From the NCBI RefSeq assembly GCF_001467955.1, contig NZ_LNYR01000012.1, positions 466,329 through 513,288 on the forward strand: 46,960 bases of DNA, written 5' to 3'. The stretch comes from Legionella quateirensis. GTDB taxonomy: Bacteria > Pseudomonadota > Gammaproteobacteria > Legionellales > Legionellaceae. The translations under genes and the position numbers were made by a program. A model generated the notes under the pieces. It had not been told where the DNA came from. It made no database searches and was given only the letters and a program-made list of their open reading frames with translations. This document shows, piece by piece, positions 1 through 8,557 of the stretch. Numbering within the stretch: the stretch's first letter is position 1; every line of letters starts with the position of its first letter.

Positions 1-54
1 ACGTTTATACTGAATAATAAATAATTATCCGATCTAGAATTATGAGGGGATACC

Positions 55-175
55 TCAGTTCAGGATGACGACGAATAAACCGTCATCCCGAGTGCAGCGA
101 GATCTCTCCTGAGTGCGACTGCGAAACAGATACAATGCCACTTTGAGGGAGATCCTTCACTGCGTTCAGGATGAC
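55..175. repeat. Imperfect inverted repeat, dispersed-repeat/MITE-like
   Basis: Arms of the type CGTCATCCCGAGTGCAGCGA (81-100) and the reverse complement of TCACTGCGTTCAGGATGACG (156-175) face each other over a spacer of about 40 bases. A third partial arm (TCAGTTCAGGATGACG, 55-70) precedes them. Many bacterial genomes hold dispersed elements of this GTCATCC...GAGATC form. No ORF lies inside. The rest of 1-392 is AT-rich leader of the permease gene, where I see nothing else beyond AAGGATCC before the start codon. Confidence 0.55.
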
Positions 176-392
176 GTAGTTTGGTATTAATAGAACGAAT
201 AAATGGAGCCATAAAAACAAGAAATCATGCGACTCATTGATTGTTTTTCCATTAAATGTTACATTTGATGGTTAACTATTTATGATGAATCCAGGTGCAT
301 GGACATTTTTTATTTAACTCAACTAAACTCACATTATTACAGTTATCCGTCTAGCAATTTGCCTTACTTCTGCACCCATTAAGGATCCAATT

Positions 393-1769
393 ATGAATCA
401 TTCAAAAAAAGTGTTGAGCGTCTTTTCTTTGGTTATGATTAACATAATTGCTGTAGACAGTTTAAGAACTCTCCCCATCAGTGCCAAACTCGGGTTATCA
501 TTAATCTCCTATTACGTAGTAGCAGCGTTTGCTTTTTTTATTCCTGTTGCCCTGGTAGCCGCCGAATTGGCCACCGCTTACCCGAATACCGGAGGTATCT
601 ATGTCTGGGTTAGAGAAGCTTTTGGCAGACGAGCGGGTTTTATAACCATATGGTTGCAATGGATATACAATGTCGTCTGGTATCCAACCATGCTGGCTTT
701 TATTGCAGCAACATTATCCTATTTAATCGCCCCACATTTAGCAAATAACAAATTCTATCTTTTAGGAACTGCATTAAGCCTTTTTTGGCTGTTTACCCTG
801 TTAAATTGTTTTGGCATGAAATTATCAAGCATTGTAAGTATATTAGGCGCAACTATAGGTACCGTTCTACCTATGCTTATCATAATAATACTTGGTGTTG
901 TATGGATGTTTCAAGGCAGACCAATGGCGGTTAATTATCCCTCTTCCTGGTTTCCCGATTTTAGCTCTTTAGGAAATTTGGCACTTTTTTCAGCAGTATT
1001 GTTTGGTTTGATTGGCATGGAGATGTCAGCAGTACATGCCGAAGAAGTTAAGAACCCGCAGCGAGATTATCCCAGAGCACTGCTATACTCTACACTAGTG
1101 ATCATATCAACTCTATCGCTGGGATCATTAGCTATCGTCATTGTCGTTCCCAACGATCATTTGAGCGTGGTATCTGGATTAATTGATGCGTATGCCATTT
1201 TTTTCAAATCCTATAATATGCCCTGGATGACCTCAGTTATTGCCGTACTCATCATTTTAGGTGGCTTGAGTGGTGTTTCTGCATGGATTATTGGTCCAAC
1301 CAAAGGATTGTTAGTATCGGCTCGTGATGGTTCACTTCCCGCACGATTTGCTCGTGTAAATCGCTTCGGAGCACCTGTTACTATTCTGGTTACTCAAGGA
1401 GTAATATTTACGATTTTGAGTAGTATTTTTATATTGCTTGATTCCATTAATGCTGCTTATTGGATATTAAGCGATTTAAGTGCGCAAATGGCTTTATTAG
1501 TTTATATCATCATGTTTGCAGCTGCTATTAAATTAAGGTATTCCAGACCAGATCATCCTCGCGGTTATACCATTCCTGGCGGTAATATCGTTATGTGGCT
1601 TGTCGCCGGGATCGGAATTATATGCTGTGTCATCGCGATGATAGTCGGTTTCATACCGCCATCTCAAATACCCATAGGTAATGTATATCTCTTCGAAGCG
1701 TTCTTGATTGGCGGTTTAATCTTATTTGTCCTGGTACCCTGGTTATTCGCAAAAAGACATGAAGATTAA
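393..1769 (+). CDS. APC-superfamily amino-acid permease/antiporter
   Basis: A 458-residue integral membrane protein with about 12 hydrophobic segments and no signal peptide, the usual size of amino acid/polyamine/organocation carriers. The N-terminal part has the family pattern of a first helix running into a short loop, then a second helix followed by ATAYPNTGGIYVWVREAFG, which resembles the G-G-x-Y-x-W motif of glutamate/GABA-antiporter-like APC members. The motif EMSAVHAEEVKNPQRDYPRA (about residues 208-230) is the conserved E...H..EVKNP.RD.P.A loop of the family. It probably imports or exchanges an amino acid at the inner membrane; the substrate cannot be read from sequence. The start is supported by AAGGATCC seven bases upstream. 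It stands alone, convergent with the export operon on its right. Confidence 0.85.
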   Translation: MNHSKKVLSVFSLVMINIIAVDSLRTLPISAKLGLSLISYYVVAAFAFFIPVALVAAELATAYPNTGGIYVWVREAFGRRAGFITIWLQWIYNVVWYPTMLAFIAATLSYLIAPHLANNKFYLLGTALSLFWLFTLLNCFGMKLSSIVSILGATIGTVLPMLIIIILGVVWMFQGRPMAVNYPSSWFPDFSSLGNLALFSAVLFGLIGMEMSAVHAEEVKNPQRDYPRALLYSTLVIISTLSLGSLAIVIVVPNDHLSVVSGLIDAYAIFFKSYNMPWMTSVIAVLIILGGLSGVSAWIIGPTKGLLVSARDGSLPARFARVNRFGAPVTILVTQGVIFTILSSIFILLDSINAAYWILSDLSAQMALLVYIIMFAAAIKLRYSRPDHPRGYTIPGGNIVMWLVAGIGIICCVIAMIVGFIPPSQIPIGNVYLFEAFLIGGLILFVLVPWLFAKRHED

Positions 1770-1915
1770 ATGTTCATTCGTCATCACGGGTATTGATAAT
1801 TCATTATTTTATTCCTAATACCTCGCGACGGCTGCCTGAATGTACCTCGCTTTTGTACATCATACTACTCAGCGTGAATGAGTAAACACTATAAATTGGA
1901 TTAAATAACGAACCA

Positions 1916-4060
1916 TCATAGCATTTGTTTTTTTACCAACTGCCTAAAAAAACCACCCTCTCTCAATAACTGTTGATAATTCCCTGTCTGTACTATCTTT
2001 CCCTCAGCAACTACATAGATTCTATCTGCGTTAATCAGTGTACTTAAGCGGTGAGCAACAACAATTCGGGTAATGTTCAGTTGTTCAATATGATGCATTA
2101 CCTCTGCCTGAGTTGTATTATCCAAAGCAGAAGTCGCTTCATCCAAAAGCAGAATTCTTGGTTTTCTTGATAACGCGCGAGCAATCATTAATCGTTGCCT
2201 TTGTCCCACAGATAAGGTTTTTCCACCTTCAGTCAACAGTGTTAGCATTCCCATAGGCATTGCTTCAATATCTTTTGCGAAACCAGCCAGTTTGGCAGCC
2301 TGCCATGCATCATCCACAGTACATAAACTTCCAGCAACAATATTTTCAAATACTGTTCCAGGAAATAATGAACCATTTTGCAAAACAACACCAAATTGCT
2401 CTCTGAGTAAACGTACATTTAAAGTATTTATATTTTGACCATCAAAATATATAGCCCCCTGAGTCGGCGTTTCAAAACCCAATAACAATCGGATCACAGT
2501 TGATTTTCCGCTGCCAGTAGCCCCAGTTATTGCTATGAACTCACCAGGTTCAGCACAGAGGGATATACTATTTAATACAGGTGTTTGAGCCCCCTTATAT
2601 TGAAAGCTAATGTCTTTAAGTTGAATTGTACCAGTCAACTCTTTAAGTACAACGCCTTCCATCTCTGGTGTTTCTTGTAAAATGGGGCGAATTCGTTCGT
2701 AGAGCGGAATTAATTCTATTGACTTTGAAAGCACTTCAGATAGCGCTAGCAACGCGCTGAAAAACTGTCCAAATGCAGCATTAAATGCGATAAAAGCACC
2801 AAAACTCAGGGTAACCATTCCACTGCCTATCATTGCATATAGAAAGATAAAAATGACTACGGAGAAAAAACCTCGGATGAGTTCAAATCGTAATTCCCAA
2901 AGCGATAAAAACAGGGATAATCTGCTTTTTTTACAAAACATGTTTATCCAGATCGCAAATGCACGTGACTCACTATTGCTAATCCGTAGCTTGCTGATAC
3001 TGGTCAAATATTGAAAGGACAATTCAGTCAGTTGAGCCTGCAATTCAATAATTGGTCTTTGGTATTTTAGGAGTACTATATTTGAAATAGTGATTAAAAT
3101 AACAACCATTAAAATAAGTAAAATAGACCATGACGCAAGAATTGGCGAATAATAAAACATTAAAATCAGCGTAATAAAGGAAAAAATGCCGCCTAAAAGC
3201 GCATGTAATCCAGTATTGGTTAGTTCCTCTTGCATTGCATCTATCCCGGCAGCACGTAAAGTTAAATCCCCTGGACTAAATCGATGGAAAAATGAAACAG
3301 GAAGTCTAAGCAATCGATCCCATACAGCAGGCTGAACCGTTGAATTCATTTTAAATCGTACACGAAGAGCTGAAAAATTCTGAGCCAGGCTGAATAATGC
3401 AATTCCAAAACACGCGGCAATGATCCCAAATACGCTTTGAGACAAGATACTTAAATTAGCTCCGGGTACTGCATCATCCAAAATAATTCCTGTTAAAACG
3501 GGTACTACCAAGCCAAAAATGCCAATTAAAATTTGCATGCACAGGATGCGGAAGCAATCAGCCTTTTGATTAATCATTGCAAACTGAAACAATCGACCAA
3601 GATTGATTTTTTGATCAGGGAGGGTGCGATAGAAAGTATAAGCTCTGGGCGATAAACCCTCGATAAAGTCTGGAGTAATTGATTCATAGACACCTGACTG
3701 AACATTAAAAAAGCGATACTTACCTGATTTACCCGGTATTAATGCCAGAGGTTTATCTGTATCTTTTTCAAATACAATCATCGGGCCATTATCAAAATCC
3801 CACCAGCATCCTGTTAATAACGTAGTTCGAAACCGAAAACCCGATGCTTTTACTATAGCTCGAAGCATTTCATGATTGGTGTACTCCGATGAGATATCAT
3901 CCGGTTTCTTCAAAGGGATTTTTAAATATTGTGTCACTAACTGGCAGGCTATCCAAAGCTCATCTTCATTTTTACCAGTGAACGCCTCTTCGTTCAAATC
4001 AAAAACGGATACTATTTGAGCCATGGCTTCATCCATGATGCGATCATTGTTTTTATCCAT
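1916..4060 (-). CDS. NHLM-type ABC exporter, permease/ATPase without peptidase domain
   Basis: Second ABC transporter of the peptide export operon (about 714 residues). An N-terminal soluble region of about 150 residues carries no C39 catalytic residues. It is followed by a six-helix ABC exporter membrane domain (about 170-450) and a C-terminal nucleotide-binding domain with Walker A TGATGSGKST, signature LSVGQRQRLMIARAL, Walker B ILLLDEATSALD and the H-loop VAHRLS. This architecture matches the second ATPase of NHLM bacteriocin export systems, which always sits beside a peptidase-containing partner. It overlaps the upstream peptidase-ABC gene by a few bases, so translation is probably coupled. 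Two adjacent ATGs are possible (4063 and 4060); GGAGG lies 6 bases before the second, which I prefer. All ATPase motifs look intact. Confidence 0.85.
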   Translation of the reverse strand: MDKNNDRIMDEAMAQIVSVFDLNEEAFTGKNEDELWIACQLVTQYLKIPLKKPDDISSEYTNHEMLRAIVKASGFRFRTTLLTGCWWDFDNGPMIVFEKDTDKPLALIPGKSGKYRFFNVQSGVYESITPDFIEGLSPRAYTFYRTLPDQKINLGRLFQFAMINQKADCFRILCMQILIGIFGLVVPVLTGIILDDAVPGANLSILSQSVFGIIAACFGIALFSLAQNFSALRVRFKMNSTVQPAVWDRLLRLPVSFFHRFSPGDLTLRAAGIDAMQEELTNTGLHALLGGIFSFITLILMFYYSPILASWSILLILMVVILITISNIVLLKYQRPIIELQAQLTELSFQYLTSISKLRISNSESRAFAIWINMFCKKSRLSLFLSLWELRFELIRGFFSVVIFIFLYAMIGSGMVTLSFGAFIAFNAAFGQFFSALLALSEVLSKSIELIPLYERIRPILQETPEMEGVVLKELTGTIQLKDISFQYKGAQTPVLNSISLCAEPGEFIAITGATGSGKSTVIRLLLGFETPTQGAIYFDGQNINTLNVRLLREQFGVVLQNGSLFPGTVFENIVAGSLCTVDDAWQAAKLAGFAKDIEAMPMGMLTLLTEGGKTLSVGQRQRLMIARALSRKPRILLLDEATSALDNTTQAEVMHHIEQLNITRIVVAHRLSTLINADRIYVVAEGKIVQTGNYQQLLREGGFFRQLVKKQML

Positions 4061-6224
4061 CATTCACCTCCAGCAAAAGGTGTTTATAAACACCGCCGAG
4101 TTGTAATAATGAATCATGCGTTCCACGCTCAACGATTATCCCTTGCTCAATAACTAAAATTTCGTCACAGGAACGGATTGTACTTAAACGGTGAGCCACA
4201 ACGAGTATAGAACAACCACGTTTCTTTAAATTAGCGAAAATTTTTGCCTCAGTAAGGGCATCCAGTGAGGATGTAGCTTCATCAAGAACGAGTAAATTGG
4301 GTTTGGTTACCAAGGCTCTTGCAATTTCCAACTGCTGGCGCTCTCCCCCACTAAAATTAGCACCTTGAGTATGCACCGGACTTGTTAATCCCAGCCCGCG
4401 TTGCTTTAATAATGAGATGAGTTCTGCATCTTCAATTGCTTGTTCTAATGCCTTAGTGGAAACAGTTGAGTCCCATAAGGTCAAATTATCCAGAATAGTT
4501 CCTTCGAAGAGAAAAATATCCTGATCTACAAAGGATAATGTAGTACTAATCAACTCTCTAGATAGCTCTGAATATCTATGATTATCAAGTAATATATCTC
4601 CAGACCATGGCTTATATAGGCCACAAGCCAATTTCGCGATGGTTGATTTGCCGCTTCCAGTGGACCCCACAATTGCCAAAGATTTTCCCGATAATAGTGA
4701 AAAATTAATTTCCTTAACTACGGGTTCGTCTAATGGAGAATAACCATAACTAATATTCTTCATGGTTAAAGTACCATCCAATTGATTTACTGCATCCAAA
4801 GTACTGGCCTTATTCAGTTTTTTACTCATTAATTCAGTATCTTCTGGATTATTTAAAATATCATTAAGACGAGACAAATCAGCTCGAATTTCCTGAAGTT
4901 TTGTCCCAAGCCCTATCAATTCGTTTAACGGTTCATTGAAACTCAGCAATAAATATTGAAATGCGATCAAACCACCAACGGTTAAATACCCGTCCATAAT
5001 ACGTATACTTCCAATCCCTAATATCAATGCAGTAGAAATTCCTACTAAAATTGGCGATACAACGGACATAAACGTTGTATAGAGTTCAATACTCTGTTGG
5101 CTATTGATGGTTTTTGCATGATAACCAGCCCATCGCTGAAAATAATCCTCTTCAACTCCAGAAGCCTTCAGGGTTTCAATACCCTGTAAGCCCGCCATTT
5201 CCATACCAGTCAGCTTACCTTCCTCTTGATATAAGCGCATGCTTCTATTGGCAATTTTTTTTGCAATCAAGAAAAAAACCAGCGCATTGATCAGCGCAAT
5301 AAATATTCCGATAACAGCAAGCATCCAATCAAACAAAGCCATTATCAGGGCATAGATCACCATATTAATTAGTCCAACCACATTTGAACTAAGATCTGCA
5401 GACAAGAGTTCTGCAATATGATCATTAGATGCAATACGAGAACTAATGTCACCTGAAAATCGTTGCGAAAAAAAGGACATCGGTAAGCGTAATGTATGCC
5501 ATAAAAATTGAGCTGAAGTTGTCATCACCAACTTCAGTTGAAGCCTTATGATATGAATATGTTCTATCCATGTCAGTACGGCGGCCATCAACCCTGTAAG
5601 TAACATCCCCCAAAGTAAAGGCAACAACCATCCCGAAAGGTTACGAATGAGCACTTCATCTATAAATATTTTTGCGAACGCAGCCATCAGGATATTGGGT
5701 ATCGTAAGAAAAAGACTGGCCAATATAATAAATAAAAATGCTTTTCGAGTACCGGAAAACCGTGATTTCAAATTGTGCCATAACGTATCTTTAACACCAC
5801 CAGGAACAAAATCAGAGGTGAGTTCAAACAATAAGACAACACCCGTAAATCCCAGGCTAAATTCCTTATAAGTCAATGATCGTAAGCCAACAGCAGGATC
5901 GTTTATGTATACTTTGTTATTATCAAATCCTTCAATAACGACAAAATGATTAAACTCCCAAAATGCAATACAGGGATAAGAAAGTTTAGATAAATCAGCC
6001 AGATCCGCCTCAGCACCCTGAGCCTTTAAACCATAGCTTCTGGCCGCACGTAAAATATTAAGCGCTTTACTGCCATCACGCGAAACACCGCAAACGTATC
6101 TTAATTCTTCAAGAGTCACATAACGATGATGATAGGCCAGAATAATAGCTAAAGCAGCTGCGCCACATTCAACGGCCTCCATCTGTAAAATGACTGGGGT
6201 TTTTACCCTGTGTGGATGATTCAT
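4053..6224 (-). CDS. C39-peptidase-containing ABC exporter (NHLM/bacteriocin type)
   Basis: About 723 residues. The N-terminal C39 cysteine-peptidase domain (1-135) has the catalytic Cys20 in EAVECGAAALA, His93 in FNHFVVIEG and Asp109 in INDPAVG. Next come a six-helix exporter domain (about 165-440) and an ATPase domain with Walker A VGSTGSGKST, signature FSGGERQQLEIARAL and Walker B LLVLDEATSSLD. In this family the C39 domain cuts leader peptides after a double glycine while the transporter exports the core peptide. The two small genes upstream encode exactly such leaders. An alternative start exists at 6236; I prefer the ATG at 6224, which overlaps the adaptor stop codon (ATGA). It should act in the inner membrane with the HlyD-like adaptor and probably an outer-membrane TolC encoded elsewhere. 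Confidence 0.9.
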   Translation of the reverse strand: MNHPHRVKTPVILQMEAVECGAAALAIILAYHHRYVTLEELRYVCGVSRDGSKALNILRAARSYGLKAQGAEADLADLSKLSYPCIAFWEFNHFVVIEGFDNNKVYINDPAVGLRSLTYKEFSLGFTGVVLLFELTSDFVPGGVKDTLWHNLKSRFSGTRKAFLFIILASLFLTIPNILMAAFAKIFIDEVLIRNLSGWLLPLLWGMLLTGLMAAVLTWIEHIHIIRLQLKLVMTTSAQFLWHTLRLPMSFFSQRFSGDISSRIASNDHIAELLSADLSSNVVGLINMVIYALIMALFDWMLAVIGIFIALINALVFFLIAKKIANRSMRLYQEEGKLTGMEMAGLQGIETLKASGVEEDYFQRWAGYHAKTINSQQSIELYTTFMSVVSPILVGISTALILGIGSIRIMDGYLTVGGLIAFQYLLLSFNEPLNELIGLGTKLQEIRADLSRLNDILNNPEDTELMSKKLNKASTLDAVNQLDGTLTMKNISYGYSPLDEPVVKEINFSLLSGKSLAIVGSTGSGKSTIAKLACGLYKPWSGDILLDNHRYSELSRELISTTLSFVDQDIFLFEGTILDNLTLWDSTVSTKALEQAIEDAELISLLKQRGLGLTSPVHTQGANFSGGERQQLEIARALVTKPNLLVLDEATSSLDALTEAKIFANLKKRGCSILVVAHRLSTIRSCDEILVIEQGIIVERGTHDSLLQLGGVYKHLLLEVNDG

Positions 6225-7483
6225 TCCAGACCCCATATTTTTTTAAATGCAGGTATAACTAATGTTATGGGAGGCTGCTCACGAATAGTAATCATCGCAT
6301 TGACCAAAGTACCTGAAGTGATTTTTACTTTAGGACCCGTTGAGGAAGACCATTTCAGACCACTAAAAACCGAAGAATCATCTTGAAGATGAATTCGTAC
6401 AGCAACAGGAACCTCTTTAATTGAGAATTGCTTTACCAATTCTTCATTTTGCAGAACTGAAATCATCTCTTGTGAGGAAGATGGGAATTCTGCTACATGC
6501 ATTACCGTTCCATAAATGCTTCCATACTCGGATTTTTCAACTGTAGTAGGAGAAACCAGGGCCTTCATTTGGATTTTAATCTGTTTTCCTGCTTCTGGTG
6601 GAAAATAAACCAGAGCATCAAGTCCTTTTCCTTCGCTGGCAATTGCCAGAATAGGACTCCCTACGTTAATAATGCTGCCGAGTGTGCTACGAATATCGGT
6701 AACTACTCCATTAATCGGACTAATCACATCTCTGGAGAGCTTCAATTGGATTACCAGATTATTCAATGCCAGGGTTTCATCTGTGATTTTTAATGATAAC
6801 TGACGGAGTCGCTCCAGCCACTGATCTTTGAAATTAAATTCTTCTTTATCTAGTTCAACTAACTTATCTTTATTTCCTTCCAGCTCAATTTTGACACTGT
6901 AATACTCTTGATAGGTATCTTCCAGATTTTGCCTGCTTTCAATCCCTTTTTTAAAGGCTGCCTGCCTGATTGTCAATAATTGGAATAAATGCTCATCCTT
7001 AAGCTCGGTTGATGCAATTACCTGCTTTAAAGAGGCTCTCTGCGCTTCAATTTCATCCTTATTTTTTGCAATAGCCTGTTCAGATTGAATTTTTAATTGA
7101 GATTCGGTATTTTTTAACTCTTTAAGATAATGTTCAAGAACCTTAATTTTTTGAAGCAGATCGGGGCGAGATAAAGTGGCAACTACTTGTCCTTTTTTAA
7201 CCTGGTCACCGGGCTTAACCAATAATCCGACAAGAAACGCAGGGCCATCAGGAGCAACTGCATTATAGATATCTCCTCCTCCAGCCAATAAGATACCCTG
7301 CCCCTCAACTCGGGTCGGTATGCTTCCAAATATTGACCATAAGAACACAACAAACAGTACCAGATAACACGTTCCAGCAATTATCCATGAACGAGGAGTC
7401 ACCACTTGAATCAATTGATCTAATTGTTCTGGTGATGAAAGCTGTTTTAGAGCTTCTTTACGAAACCTTATTCGCCTTGACAA
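6221..7483 (-). CDS. HlyD-family membrane fusion protein of peptide exporter
   Basis: A 420-residue periplasmic adaptor. A cytoplasmic N-terminus of about 32 residues is followed by one membrane helix (WIIAGTCYLVLFVVFLWSIF) and a lipoyl-like half (VKPGDQVKKGQVVATLSRPD). A long coiled coil with many Lys/Glu/Gln spans about 115-235. The second lipoyl half (SRDVISPINGVVTDIRSTLG) leads into a C-terminal beta barrel. This is the HlyD/NHLM adaptor plan linking an inner-membrane ABC exporter to an outer-membrane channel. The start appears to be TTG at 7483, because no in-frame ATG precedes the membrane helix and AAGGAAGGG lies just upstream. It is the first of three overlapping exporter genes; the precursor gene ends 75 bases upstream. 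Confidence 0.88.
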   Translation of the reverse strand: MSRRIRFRKEALKQLSSPEQLDQLIQVVTPRSWIIAGTCYLVLFVVFLWSIFGSIPTRVEGQGILLAGGGDIYNAVAPDGPAFLVGLLVKPGDQVKKGQVVATLSRPDLLQKIKVLEHYLKELKNTESQLKIQSEQAIAKNKDEIEAQRASLKQVIASTELKDEHLFQLLTIRQAAFKKGIESRQNLEDTYQEYYSVKIELEGNKDKLVELDKEEFNFKDQWLERLRQLSLKITDETLALNNLVIQLKLSRDVISPINGVVTDIRSTLGSIINVGSPILAIASEGKGLDALVYFPPEAGKQIKIQMKALVSPTTVEKSEYGSIYGTVMHVAEFPSSSQEMISVLQNEELVKQFSIKEVPVAVRIHLQDDSSVFSGLKWSSSTGPKVKITSGTLVNAMITIREQPPITLVIPAFKKIWGLE

Positions 7484-7558
7484 AGCTTCCCTTCCTTAAA
7501 TGAATTGTCAACAGAACTTAATTTACGATATCTATATACACTATCGATTGTTCTTTTA

Positions 7559-7807
7559 TTATGAAAATCCGTGTCTGTTTTTTATTCTGAATGCAGTCAT
7601 GCGAGTTGCACTCTTTAATTTTGCTAATTCATTAATATTCAAATTTTTATTTGTGGTTGCAGGTGAAACTCTAAGTTTACTAATATCCAAGATTCCGGGT
7701 AATGATTCCGAAGGTGGTGTGGGTTGTCTTATATAAGCTCTTCTAACTGGTGAGAAGGAAAAACCTCCAACAATCTGATTCAGGTCTTCATCAGGCAAGT
7801 AGTTCAT
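7559..7807 (-). CDS. Double-glycine leader peptide precursor (bacteriocin-like), copy 2
   Basis: 82 residues. The leader MNYLPDEDLNQIVGG has the pattern of double-glycine leaders (hydrophobic residues spaced before an Ile-Val-Gly-Gly end), the expected substrate of the C39 exporter encoded 1.3 kb downstream. The predicted mature peptide has 67 residues and starts FSFSPVRR. It has no cysteine, and by my count about 12 Lys/Arg against 3 Asp/Glu. It is not a recognised microcin. The ribosome-binding site GGAG precedes ATG by 7 bases. It is paralogous to the gene at 8074-8325: near-identical leader, Phe-Ser after the cut site, an Arg-Arg pair soon after and a basic C-terminal segment. A signalling or antibacterial role is inferred from context only. 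Confidence 0.8.
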   Translation of the reverse strand: MNYLPDEDLNQIVGGFSFSPVRRAYIRQPTPPSESLPGILDISKLRVSPATTNKNLNINELAKLKSATRMTAFRIKNRHGFS

Positions 7808-7873
7808 GATTCACTCCAATAAAGGGTACTATCCATCTCCCTTGCACAAATCCATGCAATGATGCATATATAA

Positions 7874-7882
7874 ATTATAGCA
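7874..7882 (-). promoter_or_regulatory. Extended -10 promoter of precursor gene copy 2
   Basis: Read on the minus strand, TGCTATAAT is an extended -10 element (TGn-TATAAT) with no good -35. It lies 66 bases upstream of the start codon. The same element lies at the same distance before the other precursor, and the intervening 5' leader is also similar, which supports a duplicated promoter-leader unit. Confidence 0.6.
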
Positions 7883-8073
7883 TAAGAATAAGGGTATAAA
7901 TTCTCATTGAGATCCATTGAATGGTTGGATTTATATAACGAATTATTAGAGAATTATGATTAGGTTTTGTTGACATTTGGCCAGTATTACAAATAAATCA
8001 CTTGTCGCCTGCACCAGGAAACATCAACAAAACCTAGGATCATGTTACTGTAATTGCTCTACCTTTGTTTTGA

Positions 8074-8325
8074 TTACAACAGCTGCTTTCCTTTTTTTCT
8101 TCTGAATCCAAAACTGCGCTCATTGGCAATAGCTCCAGCAGAAGCAATTTTGGGAACGGCTGAATTTGTAGCATTTATAGGCGGTACTTGAGTTACGCCC
8201 GTTCCCGCACGAGCAATAGCATTTCGTTCAGCTAGCGGCGGTTTAATACCATTGATTCTTCTTATAGTCATGGGTGAAAAGCCCCCAACAATCTGGTCGA
8301 GGTCATCATCAGGTAAATAATTCAT
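8074..8325 (-). CDS. Double-glycine leader peptide precursor (bacteriocin-like), copy 1
   Basis: 83 residues. The leader MNYLPDDDLDQIVGG differs from the downstream paralogue at only two positions (E7D, N10D). Cleavage after Gly15 would release a 68-residue peptide starting FSPMTIRR and ending in the strongly basic FGFRRKKGKQLL. By my count there are about 12 Lys/Arg and 2 Asp/Glu; there is no cysteine and there are many Ala/Asn/Pro. Together with the paralogue it forms the promoter-proximal part of the export operon. GGAG lies before the ATG. No family is recognised for the core. A bacteriocin-like or signalling peptide is the natural reading; a structural exported peptide cannot be excluded. 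Confidence 0.8.
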   Translation of the reverse strand: MNYLPDDDLDQIVGGFSPMTIRRINGIKPPLAERNAIARAGTGVTQVPPINATNSAVPKIASAGAIANERSFGFRRKKGKQLL

Positions 8326-8391
8326 GATTTACTCCAATATAGGTTTATGCCCCTCTCCCTTTCAAAAATCCATGCCATAGGACATGTGTAA

Positions 8392-8400
8392 ATTATAGCA
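8392..8400 (-). promoter_or_regulatory. Extended -10 promoter of precursor gene copy 1
   Basis: Minus-strand TGCTATAAT, followed by TTA as in the copy before the second precursor, and again 66 bases upstream of the ATG. The -35 region is poor. Similarity between the two upstream regions fades a little beyond this element, suggesting that the duplication included the promoter. The remaining 150 bases to putA hold nothing I recognise. Confidence 0.6.
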
Positions 8401-8557
8401 CATGAATAAATGTATATAATTTAGTCGACAATACTTGATCTCTATTATTGATAGATAAGAATAGTGATGCTGAATAGAATAATGCATTAAATAACGCGAT
8501 AAACCTATTGAGTTGACCTTAAGCAAGATCAACTCAAGTAAACTGTATAAAAACAGA

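Noticed and set aside
7500..7736. Plus-strand frame of 78 codons
   Set aside because: Antisense to the second precursor gene, whose leader, ribosome-binding site and paralogue are convincing.
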